NCBI GenBank assembly: GCA_947650285.1
Contig: CANTFL010001463.1
Coordinates: 1 to 64,000 of the forward strand
Source of the DNA: Hyaloperonospora brassicae
Taxonomy: Eukaryota > Oomycota > Peronosporomycetes > Peronosporales > Peronosporaceae
Length of the DNA: 64,000 nucleotides
Direction: 5' to 3'
The notes under the pieces were generated by a model. The model was not told the DNA's origin and did not search any database. It saw only the letters and a program-made list of their open reading frames with translations. Shown here piece after piece: positions 45,327 to 57,300 of the stretch (its first letter is position 1; every line of letters begins with the position of its first letter). Made by a program: the position numbers and the translations under genes.

Positions 45327-48300
45327 TCCAGCAACCTCAAGAGAATTTGCAAATCTCTTGACGAAAGTTGCTCCAGATACACAATCATTGTGTGTCTCTG
45401 CACCTGGTGATGACGTTTCGCTCATCACCTTGAAGTAGATAGCGACAAATGATTTGTCGCTTCGTGCCCTAGTAGACTGTGGGGCGTGGAACAATTTTGT
45501 TCGACGCCAGTCACTAGAGGGTCGTAGGCTCAAGTTCGTTGAGCGCGACATTACCCTCACAAGGATGACGGTGCGCCTTGCAACAGGAGCATAGATTAAC
45601 GTTGAGAAACGTGTAGTCGGAATCCACTACACGTTGGAGGGCGAACAGTACGATGATGACCTTATCGTACTAGATCTGGATGACAAATTTGATGTCATCC
45701 TGGGATTACCTTGGCTCAGAAAGTACGAGCCAAGGGTGATATGGCAGCATCGATCCGTGAAGATGCCTGCCACTTGTTCATCAGATGTCCACCTGATGAA
45801 CATCTTGGAGCGTCCACAAGCGTATGGATGTTCTGCGAGTGAGTGCGATGGCCTCACTTGCGGTACGGTCGTTAGCACGACTGCACAAGATCACAGTGTA
45901 TTTGATCACTACACTGTGGAGCAAGCTCCCGGCGGCTGTACAGGAGTACAGGCTGCGCCGAAGATCCACCATTCGAATAAGTCGAGTGGACCGGGACATG
46001 GATGCATGCCTAGCGGACAGCATCTTAGAAGAAAGAAACCTGTTGCCTCCAAGGGGCAACATGGAAATACTAGGTCGACTGGAGAGTCGACCGTAGAGGA
46101 TCGTTCCCTGACTGTGGTTGTTCAGCCACAGTCAGAAGACGTCGAGGGAATAAGTCCCCACGTACTTGAGGAAGGAACTCCTCAAGAGTCACTTGCTGAA
46201 GGATTAGGCCTTCAGCAACCTGTGGAAGCAAGTTCCCAGGAAGTAACCGAGACGTTGAACGTCTTGGTTAATGACGGATCAAGCGTAGGCGCTTATACGC
46301 TTGATCTGATTGTGCCTCCGAAGTTAACTTCGGAGATAACTCAGTTGCTAAAGCTAGAACCGAAACGGTTCTTGCGTGATCTGCGCAGTGGCAAAGTCAA
46401 GCAGATCTGCATACTCGTCGCAGAGGATTAGTATGTGGCCGATATTCGGTCGGCCACAGTATTTGCTGAGAACGAACGGGTTCTCAGCAGCTCATCGATG
46501 GACGAAAGTGTCCTCGATGAGAAGATTCGGATTGAGCGATACGCGTCCCAATCCTGGGAGTCACTTCAGACAAATCCTTTGTATAAGGATTTGATCGAAT
46601 TCAAGGATGTATTACCTGAATCCGTACCTTGCGAGTTGCCTAATGACAAAGGCACTCGACACGAGATCGATCTCAAACCGGGCTCGAAGTACTGTGTCAT
46701 GAAGCAGTGGTCACTGCCTCGCGAAGCAGTACTAGCGATCGACAAGTTCTTTGCCGATCGCTTAGCAGCGGGCCATGTGAGGGAATCAACATCCCCTCAC
46801 GGCTATCCGACCTTCTGTGTGCGAAAGGCCACAGGAGGGTGGCGGATAGTGCACGCATTCAACAAATTGAATGCTGCAACGGTACCGGCTCAGACGCCGA
46901 TACCGAGAAAGGACGTAATCATAGATGGTATGTCAAAGAGTACCATCTTTTCGTCCATGGATCTAATGGATAAATTCTATCAGATCCTCATGCGTGAACG
47001 GGACATCCCGTTCACAGCAGTGAGTACCCCCAGCGGGATGCTGTGGGAGTGGCTAGTTATGCCACAGGGGCTGAGCAATGCCCCTGCAACATTCAACAGA
47101 TGTGTCACAAATCTGTTGAGACCGATGCGAGACTTCGCACCGAGTTACTTCGACGATGTGTTTGTCCATATCCGGGCTATGGACGTAAAGACTGACGTCG
47201 AAGTTTACAGAACTCACGTTCGTCACGTCCTTCAACTTATGCGCAAGCATAAGTTGTACGCCAACCTCAAGAAGTGCATATTCGCGGTTAACAAAATACC
47301 ACTTCTTGGGTGCATTGTGGATAAACACGGCGTACGCCCTGATCCCGAAAAGATCAAGGCGATCACCGACTGGCCAGTGCCAGTCGATGTCAAGGGACTT
47401 CGGAAGTTCCTTGGTCTAGCGGCGTACTTGCACAAGTACTCGCGCAACTACGCCGAGATGACTGTTCATCTTTCTTGCTTGCTCAAGAAAAATGTCAAGA
47501 GGTCATGGAACGCTGAGTGTTAGCGTTCATTTGAGGATATCAGGCAAAGCTTGATGCAATCGCCGATCTTAACGATTGCAGATCAGGACAGACCATTTCA
47601 TGTGGTCTGTGACGCCAGCGATTTTTCAATCGGCTGTGCGTTAATGCAGTTTGACACAGATGGCGCGGAGCGCGTCATCTGTTATCAATCGCGTCAGCTG
47701 CAAGCAGCTGAGCGCAAATATTCAGTACATGACAAGGAACTCCTTGCCATGAAATACGCACTGGCTAAGTTTCGCGTCTAACTCTTGGGAGATAGACCGT
47801 TCATCGTCTATACGGACCATGCGTCACTACGCACGGCCGTAAACAGCCCACACCTCTCGCAAAGGATAGCGAGGTGGCTATCTTTCTTCGCGGAGTATAA
47901 CTTCTCCGTGGAGTATAAATCAGGACGACTCAATGTCGTCACTGATGCGCTTTCGCGCCGGCCCGATTTCGAGACGGACGCACAAATCAACAGTGAGGAT
48001 AAGCCCACTGTTGCGACACTGAGAGCCAGTGTTCCGTCGTCAAGCTTACTTGACGACATACGAAATACATCCGCAGCAGAAAATGATCTTCTGCGATTAA
48101 TGGATCATCTGTTAAATCCATCCCGTAAATCCATGAGGGATTTTTCAGCTTTGTACCGATCCTCATCGGATCGGTATGGTACACGCAACGGATTGCTGTA
48201 CTATACAGCTGTTGCCGACGACACGCCTCGTGTCGTCGTACCCGCTCATCATTATTTGCGTTTACGCATCATGTATGAGTGTTACGATGCCCCAACAGGC

Positions 48301-50178
48301 GGCCATCGTGGTAGAGAAAAGACTTACCTCACGGTAAGTCGTAACTTTTACTGGCCACGCCAGTATCAGTTTGTCCGCAAGTACATACGTGCTTGCGAGG
48401 TTTGTCAACGGGTGAAGCCTAGTCCTTCATCACGTGCGCCATTGAAGCCTCTACCTGTTCCGACAGAGTGCTGGCAGTCCGTTTCAATGGACTTCGTCTT
48501 CGGTTTTCCCGAAGACGCTCACAAGAAAAATGGTATTCTTGTGTTTGTTGACCGATTCAGCAAGATGGTGCATCTTGCTGCTGTCCCTGAGTCGATCAAG
48601 GCTCAAGGTTGTGCTCGTGTCTTTCTAGACACGGTCTTTAGACTCCACGGGTTACCCCGTGAACTCGTATCCGGCCGTGACCCTCGGTTCACGGCGGCAT
48701 TTTGGCAAACCGTGTTCCGTTATCTCGGAACACGATTGAAGATGTCTACTTCTAACCATCCCGAAACAGATGGTCGGACGGAACGTGCGAACCGTGTCTT
48801 CGAAGAGATCCTTCGAGGATGTGTCCACTCGTTTCCGAGTTGGAGCGAATTCCTACCCATGGTGTAATTCGCCATCAATAATTCGGTGCATGCTTCCACA
48901 CAGCACACACCGTTTTACGTGAATGGCCTACGCCATCCACGTGTGCCCACCCTTCTAGAGTGTGACTCTTAGATAAGGGGGGGGAGGGACTCGCTCGACC
49001 AAAAACCGTTTTGGCTCTTGCTCATCACGTGTCGACGCTAACGTCGTCACGTATGATGCCGATGTCGATCAAGTCGACATCGATGAAGAAGATCACCTCA
49101 GTAATAGCGGCGACGCTATTACTGTATATATAGCATCTTCAACGATTATGCCAGCGAGGAAGAAGACAATCTCGCTGAAGAAGAGAAGACTATCTTAGCA
49201 GTGCGCACGAAGCGCACTGAAAGACAAAACAAAGAGTCAGCCGAGAACTTCCTGCTGACTCGAGAAGAGGTAGTCCGTTTCGTTCAGGACGCCATCGCAA
49301 ATGCGGTGGACCGTCATAAACGGAACGCAGACAAGAATGGAAGAGCAAATGTTCTTTCATTTAAGGTTAATGACCTAGTACTACTGTCTACGGTAAACTT
49401 ACCTGGACACGCAGTCACTAGTGTCGGAAGTAGTAAACTACTGCCGAAGTACATTGGGCCATTTCGAGTGTTGCATCGCAAGGGCAATGCATACACACTC
49501 GAATTGCCACGTAGGATGCGCACGCATCCTACGTTTTACGTGGGGAGGCTCAGGCCGTACTGTCAGTACGAGCCTTCTTCTTCCGATGAAGATAGCCCCC
49601 ACGTTCAAGAACATCCATCAAGTTCTTGCGTTCGCGCTCCAGACGATCCGTCTGGTCGCGCAGATATGATACCTCGGTATTCAACCGAGTTATCTCTCCG
49701 CGAGCTGTCGCCAGCTCGCCGAAAAGGGAGCGGACATCCCGCTCGACCTGAAGCTGCGCCGTGGCATAATCGGCGCGATCCCTCGCCCGATCAGCCTCGT
49801 GACCCTTGCGGTTCTTCCGCACGGTGTCGGTCAAAGCGTAGCGTCGGTCGCGCTCGTGCTTCAAGTCATCGCGCAATTCATCGATTGCGCGATCCATCTC
49901 GTAAGGGTCGAGATGGTGGGCCTGGGGTTCTGGAGGAGGTCTTTCCTCCTCCACCACATCCTTTGGTGGATGCTCACGGTGATCAACGCTTTCTAGTGGA
50001 GCGTATCTTGAATCACCGTGACGATTCAGGATCAAGGACGAGCTACCTCGTCCAGTGGCGGGGGTATCCACCCTCTTGGAACAGCTAAGAGCCCCGCTCT
50101 CAGCTGTTAATGGATGTTGAAGGTCTCGTCCACCAGTATGACGAGACCCATCCGATGAGTCCTGTGGCCCATCGGTAA
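45292..50178 (+). pseudogene. pol: E2 pol (protease to chromodomain), multiple stops
   Basis: One frame, -1 to gag. In-frame stops are at 45436, 45591, 46429, 47521, 47779, 48865, 48970 and 50086. A short frame-shifted stretch lies about 48975-49130, beside an 8-G run. Protease motif DCGA (45475-45486) replaces DSGA. RT catalytic YFDD at 47146-47157; RNase H around 47610-47830 (CDASDF, YTDHASL). Integrase has an HHCC module (about 48280-48410), but the second catalytic Asp of the DDE triad is Gly (48673-48675, SGRD for SDRD). GPY/F at about 49458. The chromodomain (VQWRGYPPSW, about 49990-50085) is cut by TAA at 50086; the frame would otherwise end at 50178. Confidence 0.88.
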
Positions 50179-51154
50179 ACACGCGCCCTAGGCGCTTGTA
50201 GACGGATTGCAAGTTTGCAATCGCGTCACGCATCTCCTCCGAGATGTGTGCCCTTCCCCAGGGCGAACTTAGGGAATACACGTCCCTATGTGCACGCTGC
50301 GAGTTGTCAACACAACTCGCACAAGTGTCTCCCCATGTGAGGCAAGAAATGCCTGCCTCACTCGACAAACAGTGCAACCGGTACCTGGCACCGGTTGGCG
50401 TTCGCTTTTAGAACCTGAGGCGTGTCGCCTTAAGTTTCTTGAGCCACACTTCTCGTCCAAAATTCTTTACGTTTTGGACGAACGCGTTCCACGCAGCCAA
50501 AAGCAAGGCTTTGTCACGCTTTTGGTTGCTGTTGTACCATCGATGTCTAAGGAAGACATCGAGATAAAAGTCTTCCTCAGCGCGAAAGTTGCTCGCGCTG
50601 GGATTCAAGCCGTGAAGCTCAGTCGCATCGAATAAGGGCATTCGATGGTGTTGGCTTGTCTCGTGAGACAAGCCATTGATGAGCCGTTCGGGCAAACGCC
50701 ACGGCTTCAGCTCATCAAGATTCACGGTGGTACCTTTGTTGGTACCACGGTTGTCAGTATGACGATGTGTTGCACTATCGTCAAGTCGCTCGTGCGAAGG
50801 AGCACGAGCTGATTGCGGTGATGAGCAAACATACTCATCACCAGATTCGTCATCACTGCCGAACAGACTGTGTTGCAACTCACGAGTCCGTTAGTTCGGC
50901 AGTGGCCTTGGCGAACACTGAGGCGTCGCCGGTGATCGAGACGCCTCTGCAGCATTGCCCGAGTCAGACACGTCTGACTCGCCAGAGTAGATGACCTCAA
51001 TGTCGGGGTCATCATGCGCACGCGGTGCTCTACCGCGTGCACCTGCAGCACCTCTTGCTGCAGGCGAAGAACGATCAGCAGACGACGAATCGTCTGCCGC
51101 AGAAGCTGGCACAGGCACAGACTCTGTGTGCCTTGATTCACCCCGCATAGACAT
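49550..51154 (-). pseudogene. E2 antisense ORF, about 535 codons with two stops
   Basis: A minus-strand frame from ATG 51154 to 49550, broken only by TAA at 50891-50893 and TAA at 50408-50410; no frameshift. The N-terminal part is acidic/Ser-rich with DDPDIEVIYSGESDVSDS. The middle has an AEEDFYLDVFLRHRW block and basic helices ending KKLKATRLRF, similar to E1. About 100 residues of heptad-rich coiled coil lie at 49595-49897. It overlaps the end of pol by about 630 bp and starts about 130 bp inside the 3' LTR, the same layout as E1. Function unknown. Confidence 0.65.
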
Positions 51155-51273
51155 GTTAACTATGCGAGGTCGAGCGGAAAGTGTATGGAACGGACCCAAC
51201 AAGTGCTCCCTGTCCCAATGGTGACCAACGGGTGGCCGCCATAATTTTCGATAGTCACACGGTGACTAACAGT

Positions 51274-51282
51274 TAAGGGGGG
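51274..51282 (+). other. E2 polypurine tract
   Basis: TAAGGGGGG (followed by TGA) lies immediately before the TGTAAC of the 3' LTR. Confidence 0.55.
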
Positions 51283-51285
51283 TGA

Positions 51286-51677
51286 TGTAACGGGGCAGCC
51301 CGTTACATGGAAGTGTCACTTTAAAAGAAAGTGACACTAAAGAATATTAAGTTGAATATTATTTGAACAATATCACCGAATTGGTGATATTGAAGGGTCG
51401 ACCAAAGATTCTGTTTATTGGTTGATATCTTGATGATATCAACCCACCAATCGAAGCAAGACGCGCGCAATGAGTGGTGACGAGACGTCACCATACACTC
51501 AGTTAGATTAGCATAATTAAGTTAAGTCAAACAGAGAGACAGTAGTTAAAAGACTTAAGTATAATAATATAACAGTTCTGCTTTTACCTTACCTACGCTT
51601 CCTCGCTTGCCTTGTGTACGTCTGTCGGGGCACCGATACCCTTGCGTTAAGTTCACGCAAGGGTGTGCCCCGTTACA
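51286..51677 (+). repeat. E2 3' LTR
   Basis: 392 bp, the same length as the solo LTR at 63177-63568. This indicates that the 407-bp 5' LTR is the altered one. Confidence 0.9.
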
Positions 51678-51839
51678 TACCTGGCCAAAACTGTGCGGAG
51701 ACATCGTGCAATTGCCAAAAAAAATCGCATTACGTATTGTCTCTCACACTCGGGCTCCGAACGACTATTTGAACGTAATACACAGATGACAGTGGCTTTT
51801 TACGAGCTCTTATATGCGCAACTATTAGAGTCCTTTATA
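51678..51839 (+). pseudogene. Decayed unrecognised ORF, right part (host of the E2 insertion)
   Basis: After the second TACCT copy (51678-51682) the reading frame interrupted at 43701 continues in phase for about 50 codons (AKTVRRHRAIAKKNRI...) until the old LTR at 51840. E2 therefore inserted into an ORF. Family unknown. Confidence 0.45.
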
Positions 51840-52270
51840 TGTTTGACCGTTACATGAAATTATCATGGTGCGAAATGGCAATAAATAATATTTTGTTAAA
51901 TATCTATTATCAATGTCACTATTAACAGTGATATTGTTGAGACGACCCAAATGTCTAGTCATTAGCTATTATTTTGTTTATATCAACCGGCCAAAGGCTG
52001 CTAGACGCGCGCAATAGGTGGTGAGAGAACGTCAATATACGTTTAGCAAATTTAACTATAATTAAGTTAGGTTAGATAGAGAACGAGAAGTATAGGACTT
52101 AATTATATCAAATAAAAGTTTTACTTTTTCGACAACTAGAGTCTTCACCTCAATTGTTTACCCTTCCTCTGTATAGCGCATATACCTAACAGGGCACTGA
52201 CCTTCACTGTTTCCAGTAAAAGTTGACTCCGTGCTGGTGTTCCAGCACGAAGTGACCAGTGCCCGTTACA
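51840..52270 (+). repeat. Old, diverged LTR of the E2 family
   Basis: Shares blocks with the E2 LTR in order (CCGTTACATG, AATATT..., GACGACCC, ATCAACC, AGACGCGCGCAATAGGTGGTGA, ATAATTAAGTTA) and ends GCCCGTTACA. The first 10 or so bases after TGT are deleted. No target duplication flanks it: the right flank is a minus-strand gypsy fragment, so the junction is rearranged. Confidence 0.7.
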
Positions 52271-55200
52271 TCTGAAGCGTAATCGCAAGAATCCGATGGG
52301 ATTTATTAGGTGTGGTGGGTATGGCCACCGTCGGTAGACGGATCCGAGAATTGATTCGGTCAAAGAACCCCCACGTAAGACGTAGGATGCCTGCGCTTCC
52401 CCCATGGCAGATTAAGAATGACTTTGATACCTGAACGGCGCAGCACACAAAATGAACTGATTTCTTTGGTACAAAGAAACGAATGGATGCAAAAAGTCTT
52501 TTGTAATGAGCTCGTAACAGACGCGTTTCGGTCCCCTGCAGGGGTATCTTCAGTGTCTTAATCAATAGAGATGCAAAATATATCTCTATCCTACACTAAC
52601 ACTGACCTTTAATATTCTTAAGCTGAATGTAACGTCACACCTATCATACCACAACTTCCAAACCTGGCAGCTATGACGTCGACAGGAAACAAGCGTCCAA
52701 AATGACAAATCCGGTTTCAACAGTATTAAAATCGGTTGTTTACTTCTTCCCACGTTATTGCCTTCGTGTATAAGCATGTTTATCGTAGGGAATAGGAGTA
52801 GGTCTTCTCCTTTTAATGAAAGGCTTTCTGCTTCTATTTTTGCCAGGTCTTTATTCTAACAACCTCCTCCAAATACGCGACAGTCCTTTTATAGTAATTA
52901 CCATCAATTCTGGATGCGCGAAAATTACCCTGCTTACTTGCCTCATTTATCCGTGCAACATATGCGTACTTCCACGAAATTTTGTATCCGTCAGCGATGG
53001 AGTCCCATTTCACGCTGGTTTAGTCGATGTGGATACTGAATAATACCATCATCGTCACCGTCATCATGCTAAGCAGCAGCTTCATCGCTGATTCCTAATT
53101 CTCGTCTTCGATACGGATATATCTTCCTACGGCATTCACATCAACATAACAGTCGACCAGTTCTGTCGGTGAGCCAGATTAATTCTTGCGCGAGAGATTT
53201 CCTCCCGGGGATGCCCGTATGTCTCAATTATTCACTAAGTATGGGTGTAAGCGCAACCGACGCACTCGTAGCGTTCTTGAATTCAAGTTAAGCTACCCAT
53301 TAGAAATCACTTTAATTCATGGACAGGTGAGGGTAGCCTCGACAAAACATGCCAATCTTGTCCTTGATAAGTATCTCTTTGCGGGAGTAATTGACATGTT
53401 TCGTCTTATCATATTCTTTTAAATGGTCAGAAGTCTACATTATCAACCTTCTTCCGACATGAACGGATTACGGATCGCCAAAGCTTCTTGTGAGCCGAGA
53501 GCTTGGTCGGAGGTAAATTTACAAGGCAGTTCATGGAGTCAGAAGATGTTGTAGATATGGACACAAGCATATCCATCTGCTGAAAATAAATATGGAACAG
53601 ATACAAGACAAAGCATATTCTGTGACGATAAACATGCACGTGACAATTACTTATTCTACGATCGTCTTCGAGAATGCCGAAGATGAAGTCCATGTAATGT
53701 ATTCCCAGCACTCTGATATGGTTCTTAAAAGCCGTGATGGTGCAGGGGATGAAGACTAGGCTTCACCTGCTGGGAAATTACAAGCATAGTATTGCTTGCG
53801 CACAGATAGATACCAGAGAGGTCTTTCAAAATCGTAGCCGACTGTGATAAAGTTTCCTCACGTCCATGATGCCTTTTTATCAACGCATACTTACACAAAT
53901 ACATCATACGCAACGCTGATCAGAGAGAAAAGAACGACAAGTGGTTTGTCTTGCGAGACTCTGTGTAATCTAGCAAGCCGTGACTGATTGTGTATCGGCC
54001 AGTCGTTGCCTGATATCATGGCTTAAAAAGCCGGTCAAGATGCGTTCCAAAGTTAATTTATCAGACGCACAAGACCATTCTTTTATTTTGAGGTCGCCTT
54101 TTCACGTCTCCGAAAAAAACAGACGACAGGGCAATGCCAATCATCGCTGAATCTGTAGTATCAGCTACAATGTTCGAGGACCGGTATGATTTGGTTCAGG
54201 CCGGCGTAAAACGCATCGGAGGTGACAATTAGCCGTCCTGCTTATGATCCACGTAGAAGTTATACTCCACGAATAACGACTGGTTTTCGCTAGCCATCGC
54301 ATGATATGTGGACGGTTTACGTCCATTAGTGATTACGCACAGTCTATATACGATATAAAGAGTCTATCCCGTACGAGCTAGACGCAATACGCATTCATTG
54401 TATACTTCATGGCAATGCCTTTCTTGTTTGCAATTATCTCGGTAAGAAGAACTTAACGCGATATAATACATATTCCCGATCTGCGCCGTCCTTGTCGTAT
54501 TGCATGATTGTGTAGCATATTACAAATTTTCTGGCGTTGCATACTTTTTGAAACGGTCTGTCTTAATCCAACATCTCTAGCACAGTCTATAGTATCAACC
54601 TCTTTTTCGCATTATAGAAGGAGTGCTGTCCCCTAGAAAAAAAACGTTTCGTTATTCTTTAATAATATGTAAAGAGAATTGACAGTCCCGAGTAGTTGCG
54701 CGAGCGCTGTGAAATTACGATACAAATTTATAAACCCGCTCGAATTCTTTCAACATTGGTTGACCAAAACGATGATATCGTTGGTCATACTTGGATCAAG
54801 GAGTACGCTGTTTACATCGACGGTGTACCACGAAGTAGAATTTTGTGAGTTACGAATGTGCAATTCTTGATGTTGGCGTGCAGATTGCGCTTGAGCATAG
54901 GTGTAAAACTTAACGACCGTGTTTTCTATATAGAATCATGTTCGTCTATACATCTATATCCCAGGTATGGACGAGCGGATCGTCGAATTAGCAAGGTCCG
55001 ATATCGCGCAGTGATCACAGCATAGTTTCTATACATCTCGTTCAGGTGTCAAGGTCATTCCTTAGCTGCTGCGGCATGACCAGCCACTTTAAATCATAAT
55101 ACTCGGTTTAATCGCTGCTATATACGGGATGCTTTTTCACTTATAGGCAATTTATTGATGACATCCATCAAAACTAGTACATGAAAAGATAGTACTCTTT

Positions 55201-57300
55201 GACACATCATCCTTCATGATGTCCTTCATCGGTACCGTAGGCTTATCCGGTACCGTTGCAGCACTCAATTTTGATTAGTATGCACTATACGCCATCTCCT
55301 GTGTCTTTCAAACACAAAAGGTCGTGAACCTGTTTAATTTAGATAAATTCATCACACGTTCGCTGGTAAGCGACTAGCAACGAACTTGTCAATTGCAATG
55401 GCTTTATCACGTGACTGTGAACACTGCCTTATGGCACAGTTAGTCAAGTTGTTTTTACTTCTATCTTGTGACTATTAACTTTGTCTTTAGGACACTCGCA
55501 CGGCACGAATTTAGGTGACACATCCTTTAATTCTATTATATGCATGCACAAAGGATTTGTATTAAAATACGATGATTGATACGTGTATAGTGTAATCCAA
55601 GTCTTCTTTTAGAAGACAATTTCGTCCATGGATGAGCTGCTGAGAATTCGTTCGTTCTCAGCAAATATCCCGCCAATCAACAGCGTCAAAGTACGTTTGC
55701 TTTGCGACAAGCACTCAGATCTGCTCAACTTTGAAACGACGCAGATCTCGCAAGAATTTTTCAGATCAAGCGTTTGCAACATATTCATCTCCGACGTTAA
55801 ATTCGTACGTAATATTCGATCAATTGTAGAATCGCATACACTTGATATGTAATTAATCAAGACACACATTGTATCGATGATATCCTTAAGAGCATATTTC
55901 TTTGGTTGTCGAGACTTACTCTTTCAACATCCTTCAGATGAAGTAGCCCTGTCATAGCTTATTCAATCATGCTCGCCTATCCGGGCAAGTTTTGATTTGC
56001 CCTGTTGTCACGTCCATGCAGCATGTGTCCTCTTCCTGGATGCAGCCTGATAGGCGTGCATCCATTTGCTTCGTCCACTCGACTTACTCAGGTGGTAAAC
56101 ATTTGGCACTGCCCGTATTTCAACACATTTGTCCGCATTTTGCTCCCTAGTGTTGTGGCCAACTACACTGAGGTCCTGTACAGCCGTACTAACGACCAAA
56201 CCTCGATCGATGCCATCGCAATCACTCTTAGAACATTCACGAACTTTTTGAGGATCCGATACATTCTCTCAAATAGGCATCTGATATACAAGTAGCATTC
56301 ATATTCACGGATTCATGCTTCCAGTTTATGCATGGATCACACCTTCCGATCCATCGTTCACCAATGGTGGCATCAAATTCTTTATCCAAATCGAGTACGC
56401 TGTTTTGTTAGTATAGTACAGTTTATTTTCTAGCGTGTAGTGTACCCTCACTACGCATTTCATTACTGTCGCGAATGCGTCCATTTCTAGGCTCACCATC
56501 ATCCTCGTCCAAGGATTTCGCGCTCAACGTCCTTGAACTTATCACGCATGCATCTAATAGTGATGAAGGATTCATTGATCGACCACAGTCAACAAGGTTT
56601 CGAAACGACCTCCCTGTTTTCCCTTCAATCTTCATTGCATGATATCGAACTCATCACTACGGGAAGTTAATCACACTGACTGTGTGTTGGGTGCAACATT
56701 GTTATGAGTTATGCAGTTTCTCTTGACGTTTCTGTATCTGCAGGGCACACCGTCCCTACCCACCGACCTTTTTCCAAGCTCATTGTTTCGATTTTGCAAC
56801 AATGTCTAAATCGCATCTCGGGTCGTTATTGGCCGACTTACGGTCGTTGTGTAATGTAATAAGTACAAACTGAGTTCAAAGCAGTGTATTCATTGGCGCG
56901 ATTCCCTGTCTTGTGACATCCATTGTATCTCGGACATCAAGTTCGCGCGCTCTCCACGTAACATGACTCCTTTGGTTTCGAGCCTCGACGCTCTCGTCTT
57001 CTCGGATGACGATAGGAATTCATGATGGAATGAGCATGTATCAGGCTGAAGTAATCCTGTCCCACAACAAATTTTGCTTGTTTTATCGGTTCCACATCCA
57101 AGCTGAACATAAGGGTCACGATGGGGCCATTCACAAGACCCAGCACGATCAATGCCATCAACGTGTGAAGATGAACCGTGTTGATAGTAAGATGTCTCGT
57201 ACGGTTTTAAGTGTGCTAAGTATAAGATTGCGCGTCAAGTTTGCCCTACCTCGGTCCCTGGAGCTCTAAAGGAGCTCCAAACCTTTCATCGTTGGGCGAA
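52271..57300 (-). mobile_element. E3: badly degraded gypsy internal region, minus strand, no LTRs seen
   Basis: Pieces collinear with E2 but on the minus strand. Gag zinc-knuckle region near 56937-57000 (RHPRRRERRGSKPKESCYVES) and upstream capsid part to about 57270. Protease-RT linker 56008-56199 (MVVSTAVQDLSVV...). FAENERILSSSSMDE near 55612-55660. Integrase zinc module 53725-53913 (GREETLS...QQVKPS). Integrase core start 53640-53711 (MDFIFGILEDD). The segment after GPY/F at 52271-52405. Frames are broken throughout. RT and RNase H, expected about 54000-55500, are barely readable. Confidence 0.65.

Larger units (their letters stand above)
43702..51677 (+). mobile_element. E2: full-length but inactivated Ty3/gypsy chromodomain LTR retrotransposon
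   Basis: LTRs at 43702-44108 and 51286-51677, both TGTAAC...GTTACA, with the 5-bp target duplication TACCT on both sides (43697-43701, 51678-51682). The LTRs differ at about 15 positions plus a 15-bp-scale length difference near the 3' end of the 5' LTR, so it is older than E1. The gene order is that of E1: gag, -1 frameshift signal, pol, antisense ORF. It carries about twelve in-frame stop codons but almost no frameshifts. It is a different family from E1: the LTRs share only the terminal bases. Confidence 0.93.
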
